In this document: in pieces, positions 32,871 through 43,496 of the stretch | How positions within the stretch are numbered: position 1 is the first letter of the stretch | Layout: every line of letters begins with the position of its first letter | NCBI GenBank assembly: GCA_963575745.1 | Contig: CAUYUJ010013814.1 | Location: 174,501 to 238,500 of the forward strand | Direction: 5' to 3' | Length of the DNA: 64,000 nt | From: Prorocentrum cordatum | Taxonomy: Eukaryota > Sar > Dinophyceae > Prorocentrales > Prorocentraceae | Made by a program: the position numbers and the translations under genes | Notes under the pieces: generated by a model | The model's database searches: none | The model's input: the letters and a program-made list of their open reading frames with translations, nothing else | Told to the model about the DNA's origin: nothing

Positions 32871-34015
32871 TGAGCGAATGATGATGATGGTGATGCTGAT
32901 GCTGACGATGGTGATGGTGATGACGATAATGATGATGTGGCGGAGGGGGGAGATGGTGATGTCGTCATCCTCCCGCAATACTCATATGTCACATCGCCAA
33001 CATGGTCATCACCCGTCCTCCCACGCGTCCTGCAGGCTTGATGGCGCGGGGTAGGATGAGGAGGGAGCGGTTAAGAAGCCGATGATGGTAATGGTGTTTG
33101 CGAGGCTGATGATGATGAGGGGCTGGGAAGGATGACGATGGGGAGCAGGAGGCTGCGGACGAGGAAGACGTCATCATCTTCCCTCTTCATGTTCATCGTC
33201 ATCACCGTTACCCTCACACGTCATCCCCCTACCCCTCCTCCCCCTGTCCACGCTTTCTTCCACTGTCGAGCAGGCTCCCTGACGATGGGGGAGGAGGAGG
33301 GCGCGATAATGATGGTGGTGGTGATCAGAATAATGATGAAGATGATGCTGACGATGCTGCAGTTGAGGATGGTTGTGGTAATGATGGCGATGATGGTGAT
33401 CATGATGATGATGCTAGTGATGCTGGCGATCATGCTGATTGGGGGTCGTGATGTTGCTGAGGAGGATGAGGATGACGAGGGCGTCATCAACATCATTATC
33501 CTCATGTTCATCCTCGTCATCATGGCCCTCACCCGTCCTCCTCTTGCCCACCATCCTCCCGCCCATTTGGCGGGCAGGCTTCATGACGTCGGGAGGAGGC
33601 GGGGGAGGGAGCGATGATGCTGCTGATGATGATGACGGCGATGATGATGACGACGATGATGGTAATGACGGTGAGGAGGATGAGGAGGATGAGGAGGCGG
33701 ATGGGGGGATATGATGATGACGATGTCAGTGGCGATGATGTTGATGTACGAGATGATTACGCGGATTATGATGATGAGGTCGTCATCATCACCATCACCA
33801 TCGTCATCGTTATCGTCCTCCTCACCCTCCCCATCATCATCATCGTCACCATCGGCGTCATGATCCCCACCGCCCTCGCGCTACACGATCCCATCTTCAT
33901 GCTTACTCATCCTTATCCTGTGCGAACAGGCTTCATGACGAGGGGTGATGGTGATGAGGATGATGATGAGAAGGAGGAAGGAGCGATGATGATGACGATG
34001 GCGATGATGACGACG
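32871..34015. repeat. 300-350-bp tandem units rich in GAT
   Basis: Four diverged units share GCAGGCTT(C/G)ATGAC...GGGAGG...GGAGCGATGATGATG near 33040, 33270, 33580 and 33930, with GAT/ATC microsatellites between. No gene seen. Confidence 0.8.
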
Positions 34016-34019
34016 ACGA

Positions 34020-35790
34020 CAAAAGGAATCCAGTTGTATGGCCGCCACAAAAAGGAACCCCTTCGTAAGGCCACATAAGGAATCCCTTTGTAAGGCAGCA
34101 GATTTTTTTCGGGAGCCACCAGCGGAAAACCAGGAAAACAAGGAAAAACAAAAAAAACAATGAAACCACAGCGAAAAACAATGAAAAACAGAAGTTATAA
34201 GGCCGCCACAATAGGAATCCCTTTGTAAGGCAGCCACAAAAGGAATCCCTGTGTAAGGCCGCCACAAAAAGAATCCTATGGTAAAACCTCCACAAAAGGA
34301 ATCCTTTTGTAAGGCCGCCACAAAAGGAACACATGTGTAAGGCCTGTCACATATAGAATCCCTTTGTAAGGCCGCCACAACGGGAATACTTTTGTAAAGC
34401 CGCCACAATAGAAATCCTTTTTGTAAGGCCGCCACAAAAGGAGTCCCCTTGTAAGGCCGCCACAAAAGGAATCCCTTTGTAAGGCCGCCACAAAAGGAAT
34501 CCCTTTGTAAGGCCGCCACAAAAGAAATCCTTGTGTAAGATTGCTACAAAAGGAATATTTTTGTAAGGCGGCCACAAAAGGAATTCCTTTGTAGGGCCGC
34601 CACACAAGGAATCCCTTTGTAAGGCCGCCGCAAAGGGAATCCCTTTGTAAGGCCGCCACAAAAGGAATACATTTGTAATGCCGCCCCCAACACAAAAACA
34701 CATTTGTAAGGCAGCCACAAAAGGAATCCCTGTGTAAGGCCGATAATCCTTTTTCGGGAACCACCAGCGGAAAATCAGGAAAACAAATAAAAAACAAGGA
34801 AAACAAAGAAAACACAACGAAAAACAATGAAAAACACAAAAAGACTGTGTTTTCATATGTTTTCGTTGATTTTCATTGTTTTTTTGCTGTGTTTTCATGA
34901 GTTTTCTGTGGATTTCATTGTTTTGGGCTGTGTTTTCGCAGTTTTTGTATGTTTTTCCTGGTTTTTCGCTGTGTTTTCATTGTTTTCATTGTTTTTCCTT
35001 GTTTTCCTGGATTTCCGCTGGTGGCTTCTGAAAAAAAATAGCGGCCTTACAAAGGCATTCTTTTTGTGGCGGCCTTACAAAAGGATTCCTGTTGTGGCGG
35101 CTTTACAAATCGATTCCCTTTGCGGCGGCGTTACAAAAGGATTCCTTCTGTGGCGGCCTTACAAAAAGAATTCTTTTTGTGGCGGCCTTACAAAGGGATT
35201 CCTTTTGTTGCGGCTTTACAAAAGGATTCCTTTTGTGGCGGCCTTACGAAGGGATTCCTTTTGCGGCGGCTTCACACAAGGATTCCCTTTGTGGCGGCCT
35301 TATAAAGGAATTCCTTTTGTGGCGGTCTTACAAAGGGATTCGTATTGTGGCGGCCTTACAAAAGAATTCCTTTTGTGGCAGCCTTACAAAGGGATTCCTT
35401 TTGCGGCGGCTTCACACAAGGATTCCCTTTGTGGCGGCCTTATAAAGGAATTCCTTTTGTGGCGGTCTTACAAAGGGATTCGTATTGTGGCGGCCTTACA
35501 AAAGAATTCCTTTTGTGGCAGCCTTACAAAGGGATTCCTTTTGTGGCGGCCTTAATTCTCTGTTTTTCCTTGTTTTTCATTGTGTTTTCCTTGTTTTCTT
35601 GTTTTTCCTTGTTTTCCTGGTTGTCCGATGGTGGCTCCTGAAAAAAAATTAACGGCCTTACAAAAGGATTCTTTTGTGGCGGCCTTACAGAAGGATTCCT
35701 TTTGTAGCGGTTTTACAAAGGGATTCCTTTTGTGGCGGCCTTACAAAGGGATTCCTTTTGTGGCGGCGTTACAAGAGAACACAACAAGAA
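34020..35790. repeat. Palindromic array of 28-bp repeats
   Basis: Left arm (34020-34740): units GGAATCCCTTTGTAAGGCCG plus CCACAAAA. Right arm (35040-35790): the same units in reverse orientation (TGGCGGCCTTACAAAGGGAT...). A-rich spacers (CCACCAGCGGAAAA..AAACAA) at 34095-34190 and 34740-34850 are mirrored at 34985-35035 and 35560-35655. The centre is near 34.88 kb. The right arm includes a recent direct duplication of about 140 bp (35250 and 35390). Frames reading LWRPYKGIPFVAAL repeats are a by-product. Confidence 0.95.
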
Positions 35791-35801
35791 ACAAACTCGT
35801 T

Positions 35802-35802
35802 G

Positions 35803-35838
<36 letters not shown>

Positions 35839-35870
35839 CGGAAACAGAGAAAGAGACGCAGAGGGAAATT
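35802..35870. repeat. (GA)n microsatellite
   Basis: GAGAGA tract at the right end of element C, followed by 35 bp of unique sequence and the terminal inverted repeat. Confidence 0.95.
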
Positions 35871-36254
35871 ATATACATAACGCGTGTGTAATATCCGCAA
35901 GAAACACGTAACAAATTCAAATAGGGTGAATTTTCTCCCTTTCCCCCCCCCCCCCTCCGAAAATCCCCCCCCCCTGCTGGAACCCCTCCCACTCCCCCCC
36001 CCCCCCCTTCCCCCGGCAAAACCCCCCCTCCCCTAACCCCTCCCCCCCCCCTCCCCCTCGAAAACCGGGGGGGGGTCACTACCGGTTCGTCCGGATCGGA
36101 AAACCGGGGGGGGTCACTACCGGTTCCCCCCCCCCCTTACCCTTCGGATCCGGAAAACCGGAGGGGGTCACTACCGGTTCGAACCCCCCCCCCCTACTAA
36201 GCGCACCTTTGCGACGCCTGCGGCGGCAGCGGGGAGCCCCGCGTGGACCCGTCC

Positions 36255-36360
36255 CGATACGGCGCTCCGGGTAAGGGGTAGGGCTTAGGGTCACGGTTAA
36301 GGGTTTGAGCAGGGTTAGGGGTTAGGGTTAGGTTTTAGGGTTAGGGTCAGGTGTTCCCAG
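36255..36360 (+). repeat. Interstitial telomere-like block
   Basis: Degenerate GGGTTAGGG/GGTTTTAGGG units over about 100 bp inside element B, between a C-rich subterminal block and the minisatellite. Not a chromosome end, since unique sequence continues on both sides. Confidence 0.75.
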
Positions 36361-36399
36361 CACCACTGTCCTCACCACCAGTCCCCGCTGGTTCCACCA

Positions 36400-37130
36400 C
36401 CGCCCCTACTGTCCCCACCAGTGCCCCCACCACTGTCGCACTGTCCCCGCTGTCCCCAGAACTGTTCCCACCACGGTTCCACTCTCCCCACTGTCTCCAC
36501 GGCCCCAACCACTGCCCGACTATCCCCACTGTCCCCACTGTCCCACTGACTCCTCCGCTGTCCCACTGAGCTGTCCCACTGTTCCCACCACTGTCCCCAC
36601 TGTCCCCACCACTGTCCCCACTGTACCTTGTCCCATTGTCCCACCGCCGTCCTCGCCACCGCCTTCACCACTGTCCCCACCACCATTGTACCCTCCACTG
36701 TCCCACTGTTTCCACCTCATTCCCATTGTCCCCACACCACTGTCCCCACCACCACCGTCACCACCACTGTCCACTGCCCCCCCCTGTTCCCGCCATTGTC
36801 CCCACCACTGTCCCCGCCACTACCGTCCCCACCACTGTCCCACTGTCCCACTGCCCCCACCACTGTCCCGCTATCCCCTCACCACTGTCCCCGCCAACAC
36901 CGCCCCCACCACTGTCCGCGCCCCCGCTCGGTTTTCGAGGGGGGGGGGGGGGGTTCGAACCGGCAATGACCCCCCCCCGGTTTTCGAGAAGGGGGGGGGG
37001 GGGTTCGAACCGGTACCCCCCCCCTTTTCATGATGAGCTGGGGGGGGGGGGGTTCGAACCGGTAGTGACCCCCCCCGGTTTTCCGGAGGGGGGGGGGTTC
37101 GAACCGGTAGTGACCCCCCCCGGTTCTCCG
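36400..37130. repeat. CCCCACTGT minisatellite and GGTTCGAACC subterminal repeats of element B
   Basis: Minisatellite like that of element A (36.40-36.93 kb), then four tandem copies of GGGGTTCGAACCGGTAGTGA followed by poly-C/G and CGGTTTTC (36.93-37.12 kb). Confidence 0.93.
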
Positions 37131-37314
37131 CCAGCAGCGGTAGAACATGCTCTTTCGGATATCTCGAACCCATGATAAGGTCTGATCCCAACTGTTAGTT
37201 TGCACGCTGCACAGTGTGACCCATTCGTACTCAGGCAAACATCCACTGTTGTGCAAGCCGGGTGCATGTGCGATGACGTAATCGTCGTATTGCAAGCTCT
37301 CGTTGCACTGCGCA

Positions 37315-38375
37315 TCAGTCAGGCACACGGAATATCGGCCAATGCCCCCGCAATGGAGGAGGTACCCAAGGGAACGAGTTCTCAGACTTCTCGCGAATGC
37401 AGCATTCCCTGGGGGCGCAGCAAGTGCCGTACTTGCCCAGGGTATCCTTGCCAGACTCGCAGTGGGATCGGTTGCAACATTCGCGCCCTGCCATCACTGT
37501 GAGTTGAGAGGATACTGCAGAGGCCACAGAGGGTGGAGCATCTGCAAATGTTTCCACCAGCGCAGTGACGTCCACTGCTGGCGCAGAGGGCGGACGCGGC
37601 GGAAGCGCGGGCGGCTCCCTGGGCGTAGCCGGCAGAAGCGGCGGAGGTGGCTGTGGTGGCAGAGGTGGCCTTGACTTGGACGCGGTGCTAAGGGCGGTGG
37701 CATTCTCAGGTGGAGGGTGCCTTGGCGGAGGCGGTGGCTCCAGCAGGGACAACGATGGGTTCCGACTCCCCGCGTCAGGGGGTGGGGATGGCGGGTGTTC
37801 CTCGTTTGCCTCAGCCTGCTCACGAAACCGCGATATCAGTCGATGTAATCGGCGTTGCAAGTACGGGCTACGTTGAAGTAGCTGGTTTCTGCACTCGGCC
37901 GCGCGGGAGCCTGCGGTTGTTCTTTATCGATAAACTGTCGTAGGACAAGCCGCGTGGCGGCGTGGCGCATCTGCAAGAACTTCGACGCGGTCGTCTTCAG
38001 ATAGGCACGTTCCAGCGATCCCCACGAACCCCACACCATAGGGCAGTCGTTAATGAGGCAGTTGAAGCTCTCAAAGATTTTGGTGTAGGAATAGAAATGC
38101 CTCCGTTCCGAGGCCACGGAGACTGCTTCCCAATCCCTGCCGTCGGCAGATGGTACCGCCTGGGTGTGCACAGGAGTAGTTGCCTCTGGCGTCGGCGTTC
38201 CGGGCCTCTCACAAGGTATCGATGGGGCCCGGGCCCAAGGGGCGGGAGCATCAGAAGGCATACTTGGTGCGGGTGTCACAACCTTCGGTGGGGTGGGGGT
38301 GGCGTTAGTCGCGGTAGATATGGACTTAAAGGTCTGATTCATCCACATAGCCAATCCATGATCACCGAGTGCCAT
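37315..38375 (-). pseudogene. Extra coding region: Pro-rich protein with Cys-rich end
   Basis: The frame 38375-37836 (TKIFESFNCLINDCPMVWGS, ASKFLQMRHAATRLVLRQFI) runs into 37860-37315, which is Pro-rich and then Cys-rich (AGRECCNRSHCESG, GTCCAPRECC). 37330-37165 continues (NSGCLPEYEWVTLCSVQTNS) up to the insertion point of element B. Non-repetitive apart from the Pro tracts; family not recognised. Confidence 0.45.
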
Positions 38376-38394
38376 GAGCTGAAGTCCCTCAACG

Positions 38395-40261
38395 TTATGG
38401 CGACGTTAGCGTTGCGTGGATTGCTCCAGGCGCATACGAAGAGCAACGCGCAATTCGAGGGCCTGCGTCTGTCCCTGAAAGTCCGTGATAGGTCTGATCA
38501 GGGGGTGGCGACATGGAAATGGCTGAGTTGCCAAGGGCATGGGGACTGCGCTCAAATTGAGCACCGTGGCCCCATACATCAACTGCTGTCAACTGCACAA
38601 AATTATGCTCGTTCTTGATGGCGTGCCAAGCGTTGTCGCATGGGCGATCCCGCGTCGCAATCCATTGTTCCACTGGGAGGACTGCAGAATGCCTCTGCCA
38701 GTCAACATGGGCATGATGTCATTGATGAGGTCATTGAACGTATCCGCAAAGCCCCACTGTGCCGCCTTGCCAGGGCCCATCACGGCGGGGCAGCGGACAT
38801 AGTTCATCACGTCGATGCAACGCGACATGTCGACCTTGACATATTGAGGCAGGGCTGAAACCACGCCGTTCTTTGCAGGCATCCATTGCTCATGCCTGTT
38901 GGGAGACAGGGCGGCGCAAACGCGATGTGGGCGCAAGTCCATTTGCAGCCCGATGCAATGTCATTGGCGCTCCACCACAGGAAGGCACTGAGGCCACGTT
39001 GGTTGTGCTTTTGTTTGACATATGCCGGGGAACTGTCCACCCAATAATTTCGTATGATCTCGTTGATGCCGCGGTATCCGTCATAGTTCTGGGCCATGTA
39101 ATGAGCTCTGGCCTGACGTATCAAGGCGACGATGTTACGTTGCTGCTTGTTACGCGGCTCCAGGGAGGCCAGGATGGAGTCAAGGTTGCAGCGCAGCTCT
39201 TCGTGATGCTTCTGTCATGCAGCAGCTGCGTCATCAGCGCGGATGCCCCCGCTGGCTTCAAGCAACAAAAGTAGGTTGCAACCGACGGGAGCACCATGTG
39301 TGAGCCAGTATGACTTGTAGTCGGACTTCTGCATGGCCCAGAGGAGGATGTCATCGAGCATCCAGATGCTGAAGTCCTCCAAAGTCACACCTTGGCATTG
39401 AAAATCGCGAGTCCGAAATCTTCTTGCAGAAGAGGGGCACAAGCGTTACGCGAAACCCGACCAACGTGGAGGAGGGGCATTCGGGTCGGTAAAAAGACCC
39501 TCACAATGACAACCACCTGCGTTTTTGTCCGCAGGGACGTCGCTTGGGCGAGGCCTGTTGAGCCCCCGCGGCTTCCAGCTGGGGTCAAACGGATTCAACG
39601 CGCCCGCGTCCTCGAGCGCACCATCGCCTGCAGGCGTTGCCACCGGCGCTGGCGCGGAAGCCTTTCCACCGAAACCTCCACGTGCAGTCGCCCTAGATGA
39701 TGTCTGCATCTCGCACCCTTGGGCGCCTGTCAAGATGTTGAGGACGCGGCGGCGGGTTTTCTGCAGCGCCTCCGCGATCTTGCCGACGCGGCCCGCCATG
39801 TCCGACGCGCGCGAGGCCATCGGCGGCCTCGCAGGCAGCTCGACACTCTCTCGAGGGACATCGGAGAAGTTGGCCGATGTAAATCCATGCGCCGGGACAT
39901 GCGGGGGCACAGGGTTGTCGGCGCACTTGTTCACGTCGCGAGCGATTGTCAGCCCAGCTGCATGACCAATGAGGACGTTGCCAATCTTATCCCATGGCAT
40001 CCGCACTATCTCCCACGCGCTGCTGGCCAAGCTGTTGCACATATCTCTCGGCGGACACTGCGGCCCCCCATCGCCGGCCGCAGGCAAGTTGTGGGGCGAG
40101 AAGTCGGGGCGCTGCCGAGGGGCATTGTCGATAGCCAAAACCATCAGATAAAATCCTGTGAAGGATGGCCAAACGAACGTGAAGGCAAGCCACGGCGCCA
40201 CCATGGAAGGCGACGGGGTCGAGGCACGACTGCCGCGCAGCAGTTCAGTGGCCTCATGCAC
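38395..40261 (-). pseudogene. Extra coding region: unrecognised protein following copia RNase H
   Basis: Minus-strand frames in series: 40261-39446 (WLAFTFVWPSFTGFYLMVLA, WEIVRMPWDKIGNVLIGHAA, then Ala/Pro-rich), 39440-39215 (DFSIWMLDDILLWAMQKSDY), 39124-38890 (QARAHYMAQNYDGYRGINEI, LSAFLWWSANDIASGCKWTC) and 38880-38395 (VDMSRCIDVMNYVRCPAVMG, FADTFNDLINDIMPMLTGRG). Only frame changes separate them, so they once formed one long protein. It may be an additional ORF of the giant copia element. No known domain recognised. Confidence 0.45.
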
Positions 40262-40479
40262 CGCATGTCCGCTTCCACCTGGGCGCTTCTCGAGGCGCAG
40301 GAGGAATTCATCGGGGCATCCTCCTGAGTGCGGCGGCGGGCAACCTGCGGCTGAAACGCGGGGCCTACGCGGATGTTTCCATCGGCGCCGGCGCGGGACA
40401 TGCCTCTGGCCTGCGCCCCCTGCAACTCAGTCGGGCGGTTCGCCGTGCTGGACCGAACTGGGGCGGCGCTGCCTCTGTC

Positions 40480-41210
40480 GCCAGGAGACGGGTCGAGGGG
40501 CGCGCGAGCTTGCCTTTCATCGCTGCAACGGCCGCAGTAAGGCGCGCATTTGGCAACGCGTGCGCGCGCAAACGGGGGGCGCAAAAGAGACGACACCTGG
40601 GTCAAGAGAGACAAGACTGGCTTTCTTGGCGGTCTCCGGCTCCTCCACGGCCTTCGCTTTGAAAGCGCGAAATGTGAGCGGAAACTCCAACGTATCTTTC
40701 CAAGTGCGGGCCGTCTTAGGCTCAGAATGTTTAGTCATCATGTCTGCAAGCTGTTCCTTAGTACCTGCATATTTGAGCTGCATATGTTCCTGCTGATATG
40801 TTTATGTGATCCAATCCAAATTAATGCGATGAGTACGATGCAGATGACGACGCGCTGGTGCTCGTCCGTTTTGGACTATGATAATAACTGCCTCGTCATC
40901 CTCAGCGCCGCAGTTTCCCGTAAGGAAAATAGAAGTAGACCTTCCGTGCGCAAGGCCGTGTCCAGAGCCACGATCCCAGACTCCGTGGATGAGCGCGACA
41001 CCACGGTTTGTTTCTTGCATGCGGAGTTGCACGAGAAGAATGCGTTAGGACCCACAAGCGCGACGAACGCGCCTGCGGTCGACTTCGAGCTGTTGACGCA
41101 ATTTGCAAAGGAGGTGTCGGTGAAGAGCATGATTGATATTTGGTCTGATATGTAGCCAAACCATACGTGGAGACAGTGTGTGCGCGTAGATTTCAGGTAA
41201 CAGACCAATC
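40480..41210 (-). pseudogene. Ty1/copia RNase H domain
   Basis: The frame 41208-40876 reads FTDTSFANCVNSSKSTAGAF, then KKQTVVSRSSTESGIVALDT, the copia RNase H pattern (TD.S.A....KS..G......SS.E.E..AL; here the second acid is replaced). The frame 40783-40517 has YAGTKEQLADMMTKH, the usual end of copia pol, followed by a Lys/Arg-rich tail. Confidence 0.8.
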
Positions 41211-41232
41211 GATGTAGACGCTTGTCACAAGC

Positions 41233-43350
41233 CTATTTCCACTGGATGATCTCCCGAGCGAGCATGCAAACTGGGTGCGCGAAGTCAAACCTGCAGCACC
41301 TCGCCAGGTATAAGATCTCTAGCAGAACGCTGGCGGCGTCAGGATCGAGGACGCCTTCGTCATTGTAATCCCGTTCCGAAAAAAGAACGTATCCTCGATG
41401 CCAGGGGCGTCCGCATGGTGGAGAGCGTCGTAGGTAATGCGTGCGGCGTCGTTTTTGTTTTTTTGTTTCAGCCGGCGCGCAAAATCTAGATGCGGGTTTG
41501 TCAACCAGCGCACAAGATCGAGACTGGGCTGATCGGTGCTTAGGCGATGATGATCTCTTTCTCCGTGCACCAGGCATTCCAGGTAGCTTGGAGACGCGTT
41601 CCAAGTATCGAGTAACGCACTGATCGGTAAAGCCAAGCATGTCGTGACGAATCCCACGAACATTTGATGCCGATGCGTGCTGTTTACTGCCATGCTCTGG
41701 GGGCATGGGTCGGGTCGTAGCCATGCGTTTGGCGAAAACGCTTTGTGGCATTTGCCGGGCATCCTGACCGCGTCCCAAGTAGCGGTCGCATGGTACAGGT
41801 GGGTCTATCTCGACTCCACTGCGTCGCATCAGATCCCGTCCTACTTTGATGTTGGCTTTGGGGCCCGCCATTTTGAAGTCGTCCACGTACACGGACAGTA
41901 TTAGGTTGAGCTTGTCATGCTTCCAGACGCCCATCCGGGGATAGGGCGGCGCCCCGCGGACCCTAAGCAAGCGCGACAGTGACGCTCCCGAAAGACACCT
42001 GTCAGCGGGTGCCCGGAGAGAGCGAGGCGCAGTCGACAGACAAGATTCTGATACTTAGCCCAAAATGTAGGCAGCCGACACTTGGGCAAAGTAATCCGCG
42101 CATCCGCGGGGTCGATCCGACCGTCGCCATAGAGTAGGGCCTGAGTATAGGCACCGGGGGCATCACTTTGCTCGCCGCCAATGCCAGGCAATAACGCAGT
42201 GGCGTCGCATAGCTTGGAGGCCTCGACGCGCGAGGCGCTGGGCGCGGCGTCGGCGCAGACGGCGGCCAGGCCGCTCTCGTCTATCATGTTGTCGCCCCGA
42301 AACAACGCGCCCCTTTTTGTACTTCTGGAGTTCCGGTGGTAACTCTGCCCGTTTAACAAGAGATAGTTCCAGGATGTAGGCGACTTGAACCATTTTGGAT
42401 TCCTTCTGCGCGTCGCGGACAACATCGCCGCGTTCCATGGCCGCGTGCCGCATCGAGCATCCATGTCGTCGTCTTTTCCAACCGTTCGTGCTCTTTACGA
42501 AGTGCGTCTTGTGCTCGTGGTTCAGCCACAACTTCCTTCTTGGTGAGATTGCGCGCGATGAGGTTGCGGTTGACGATACGGGGCCGTCCCCAGTGAGTCG
42601 AGTCGAGTTTGCTTCTATGTTCCTAATGGTGGTCAGATGTACGCGGCATCAAAAGTACTGAACCGAACTTGTCCATCAGCGCATGCGAGCGTGCACCGCT
42701 TGCGGGACTCGCATCCGGCTGTGGACGGTAGTATCAAACGGTGATGATGTCGCGTGGTCCGCCAGGAAGAACAGCATGAAGTATGCTGTTGTCGGTGACG
42801 CCAGGTGGCGCCCATCACGCTCTCGTCTCGGATGACGACATTGCTGCGCAGGTCGCTGCGTCGCTCGACGGTGGTCCACGGGGGGCCGTCACCACTGCTG
42901 ATTAGGAAGTGGTGAGCATGCTTGTCAGTTCGAGTCCATGCACGAAGGGCGGAGTTATGGCGAATCTCTCGCGCCGCGGAGCGCGCCCCTGGCGAACTCT
43001 TTCTCGGCCAGCCGCTCTTTCTCGGAGATGGTGCTCCAGAACTCAAGTAAGACATGATATGGTCGGGATGTGGCCTGGACACGGGTCTTGCGACCACGGA
43101 TGTCGATATTGCCGTCTGCGGTGATCCAGGGCCGCTTGTACAGGCGGACTATTCCGGTCCGGGGCTCACTAGGGCGGCGGTGGTCATTGTCACTGCCGCC
43201 CCGCGCGTCGCGGAGACATTTCTCACCCTCGAAAGTGGGCGCGGCTTCGAAGTTGCAGATAACATCGAGCTTGTCCACTGGGACAGGGATCCCGATCGCG
43301 TCGTCAGTAGGGCGAGAAACCCGTGTGCGAGGTGTTCGAATGTGACGTAA
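41233..43350 (-). pseudogene. Ty1/copia reverse transcriptase (RVT_2), frameshifted
   Basis: Pieces in order on the minus strand: 43.3-42.9 kb (VICNFEAAPTFEGEKC...), 42.4-42.1 kb (VKRAELPPELQKYKKGRVV, DNMIDESGLAAVCADAAPSA, DAPGAYTQALLYG = motif A region) and 41.97-41.7 kb (LILSVYVDDFKMAGPKANI = motif C with the YVDD box intact). The remainder to 41.23 kb is the connection to RNase H, including a conserved end piece (LYLARCCRFDFAHPVCMLAR). Confidence 0.78.
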
Positions 43351-43496
43351 TATAGCCTCGCCGCGTCGTTCCCAGTAATCGGGCTCAGGAGCTGGGGCCG
43401 CGGGCCCAGGTGCCTCGGGAAGGACTGGTTCGGGAGGCCGTGCTCCAGAGCCAGAAGCTCAGGGGGTCTGGTTCGGGAAGCCTCGAAGTACTGGGG

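Larger units (their letters stand above)
31594..35943. mobile_element. Nested inverted-repeat element C inside element B
   Basis: A perfect 23-bp inverted repeat (starts GGGAGAAAATTCACCC at 31598; mirror ends at 35939), with weaker similarity for about 20 bp further in, bounds 4.3 kb inserted in the poly-C tract of element B. Element A shows the uninterrupted sequence (GGGGGTCCCCCCCCTC...), so the insertion is clear. It contains no gene, only a 74-bp satellite, GAT-rich repeats, a palindromic 28-bp array and a GA tract. Confidence 0.75.
31503..37156. mobile_element. TIR element B (5,654 bp) with perfect 8-bp target duplication
   Basis: The left end GAGAGAGCGTGATCCACC and the inverted right end GAAAGAGCATGTTCTACC form a roughly 24-bp terminal inverted repeat. 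Both sides are flanked by the direct repeat GGATATCT (31495-31502 and 37157-37164). An 8-bp duplication fits hAT, P or Merlin-type transposases; the family cannot be fixed. Outside the nested element C it holds only C-rich subterminal blocks, a telomere-like block and a CCCCACTGT minisatellite, as in element A. It interrupts the minus-strand coding region of the giant element. Confidence 0.9.

Noticed and set aside
34827-35891. Frames encoding LWRPYKGIPFVAAL repeats
   Set aside because: Open in several frames because 28-bp repeats vary; no start context and the same peptides arise on both arms of the palindrome.
36930-37110. tRNA-like B box (GGTTCGAAC)
   Set aside because: No A box, acceptor stem or anticodon arm around it; it is a tandem subterminal repeat.
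42380-42410. Second spliced-leader-like site (CCATTTTGG)
   Set aside because: Only about 9-10 consecutive bases agree and the flanks do not; within chance expectation.
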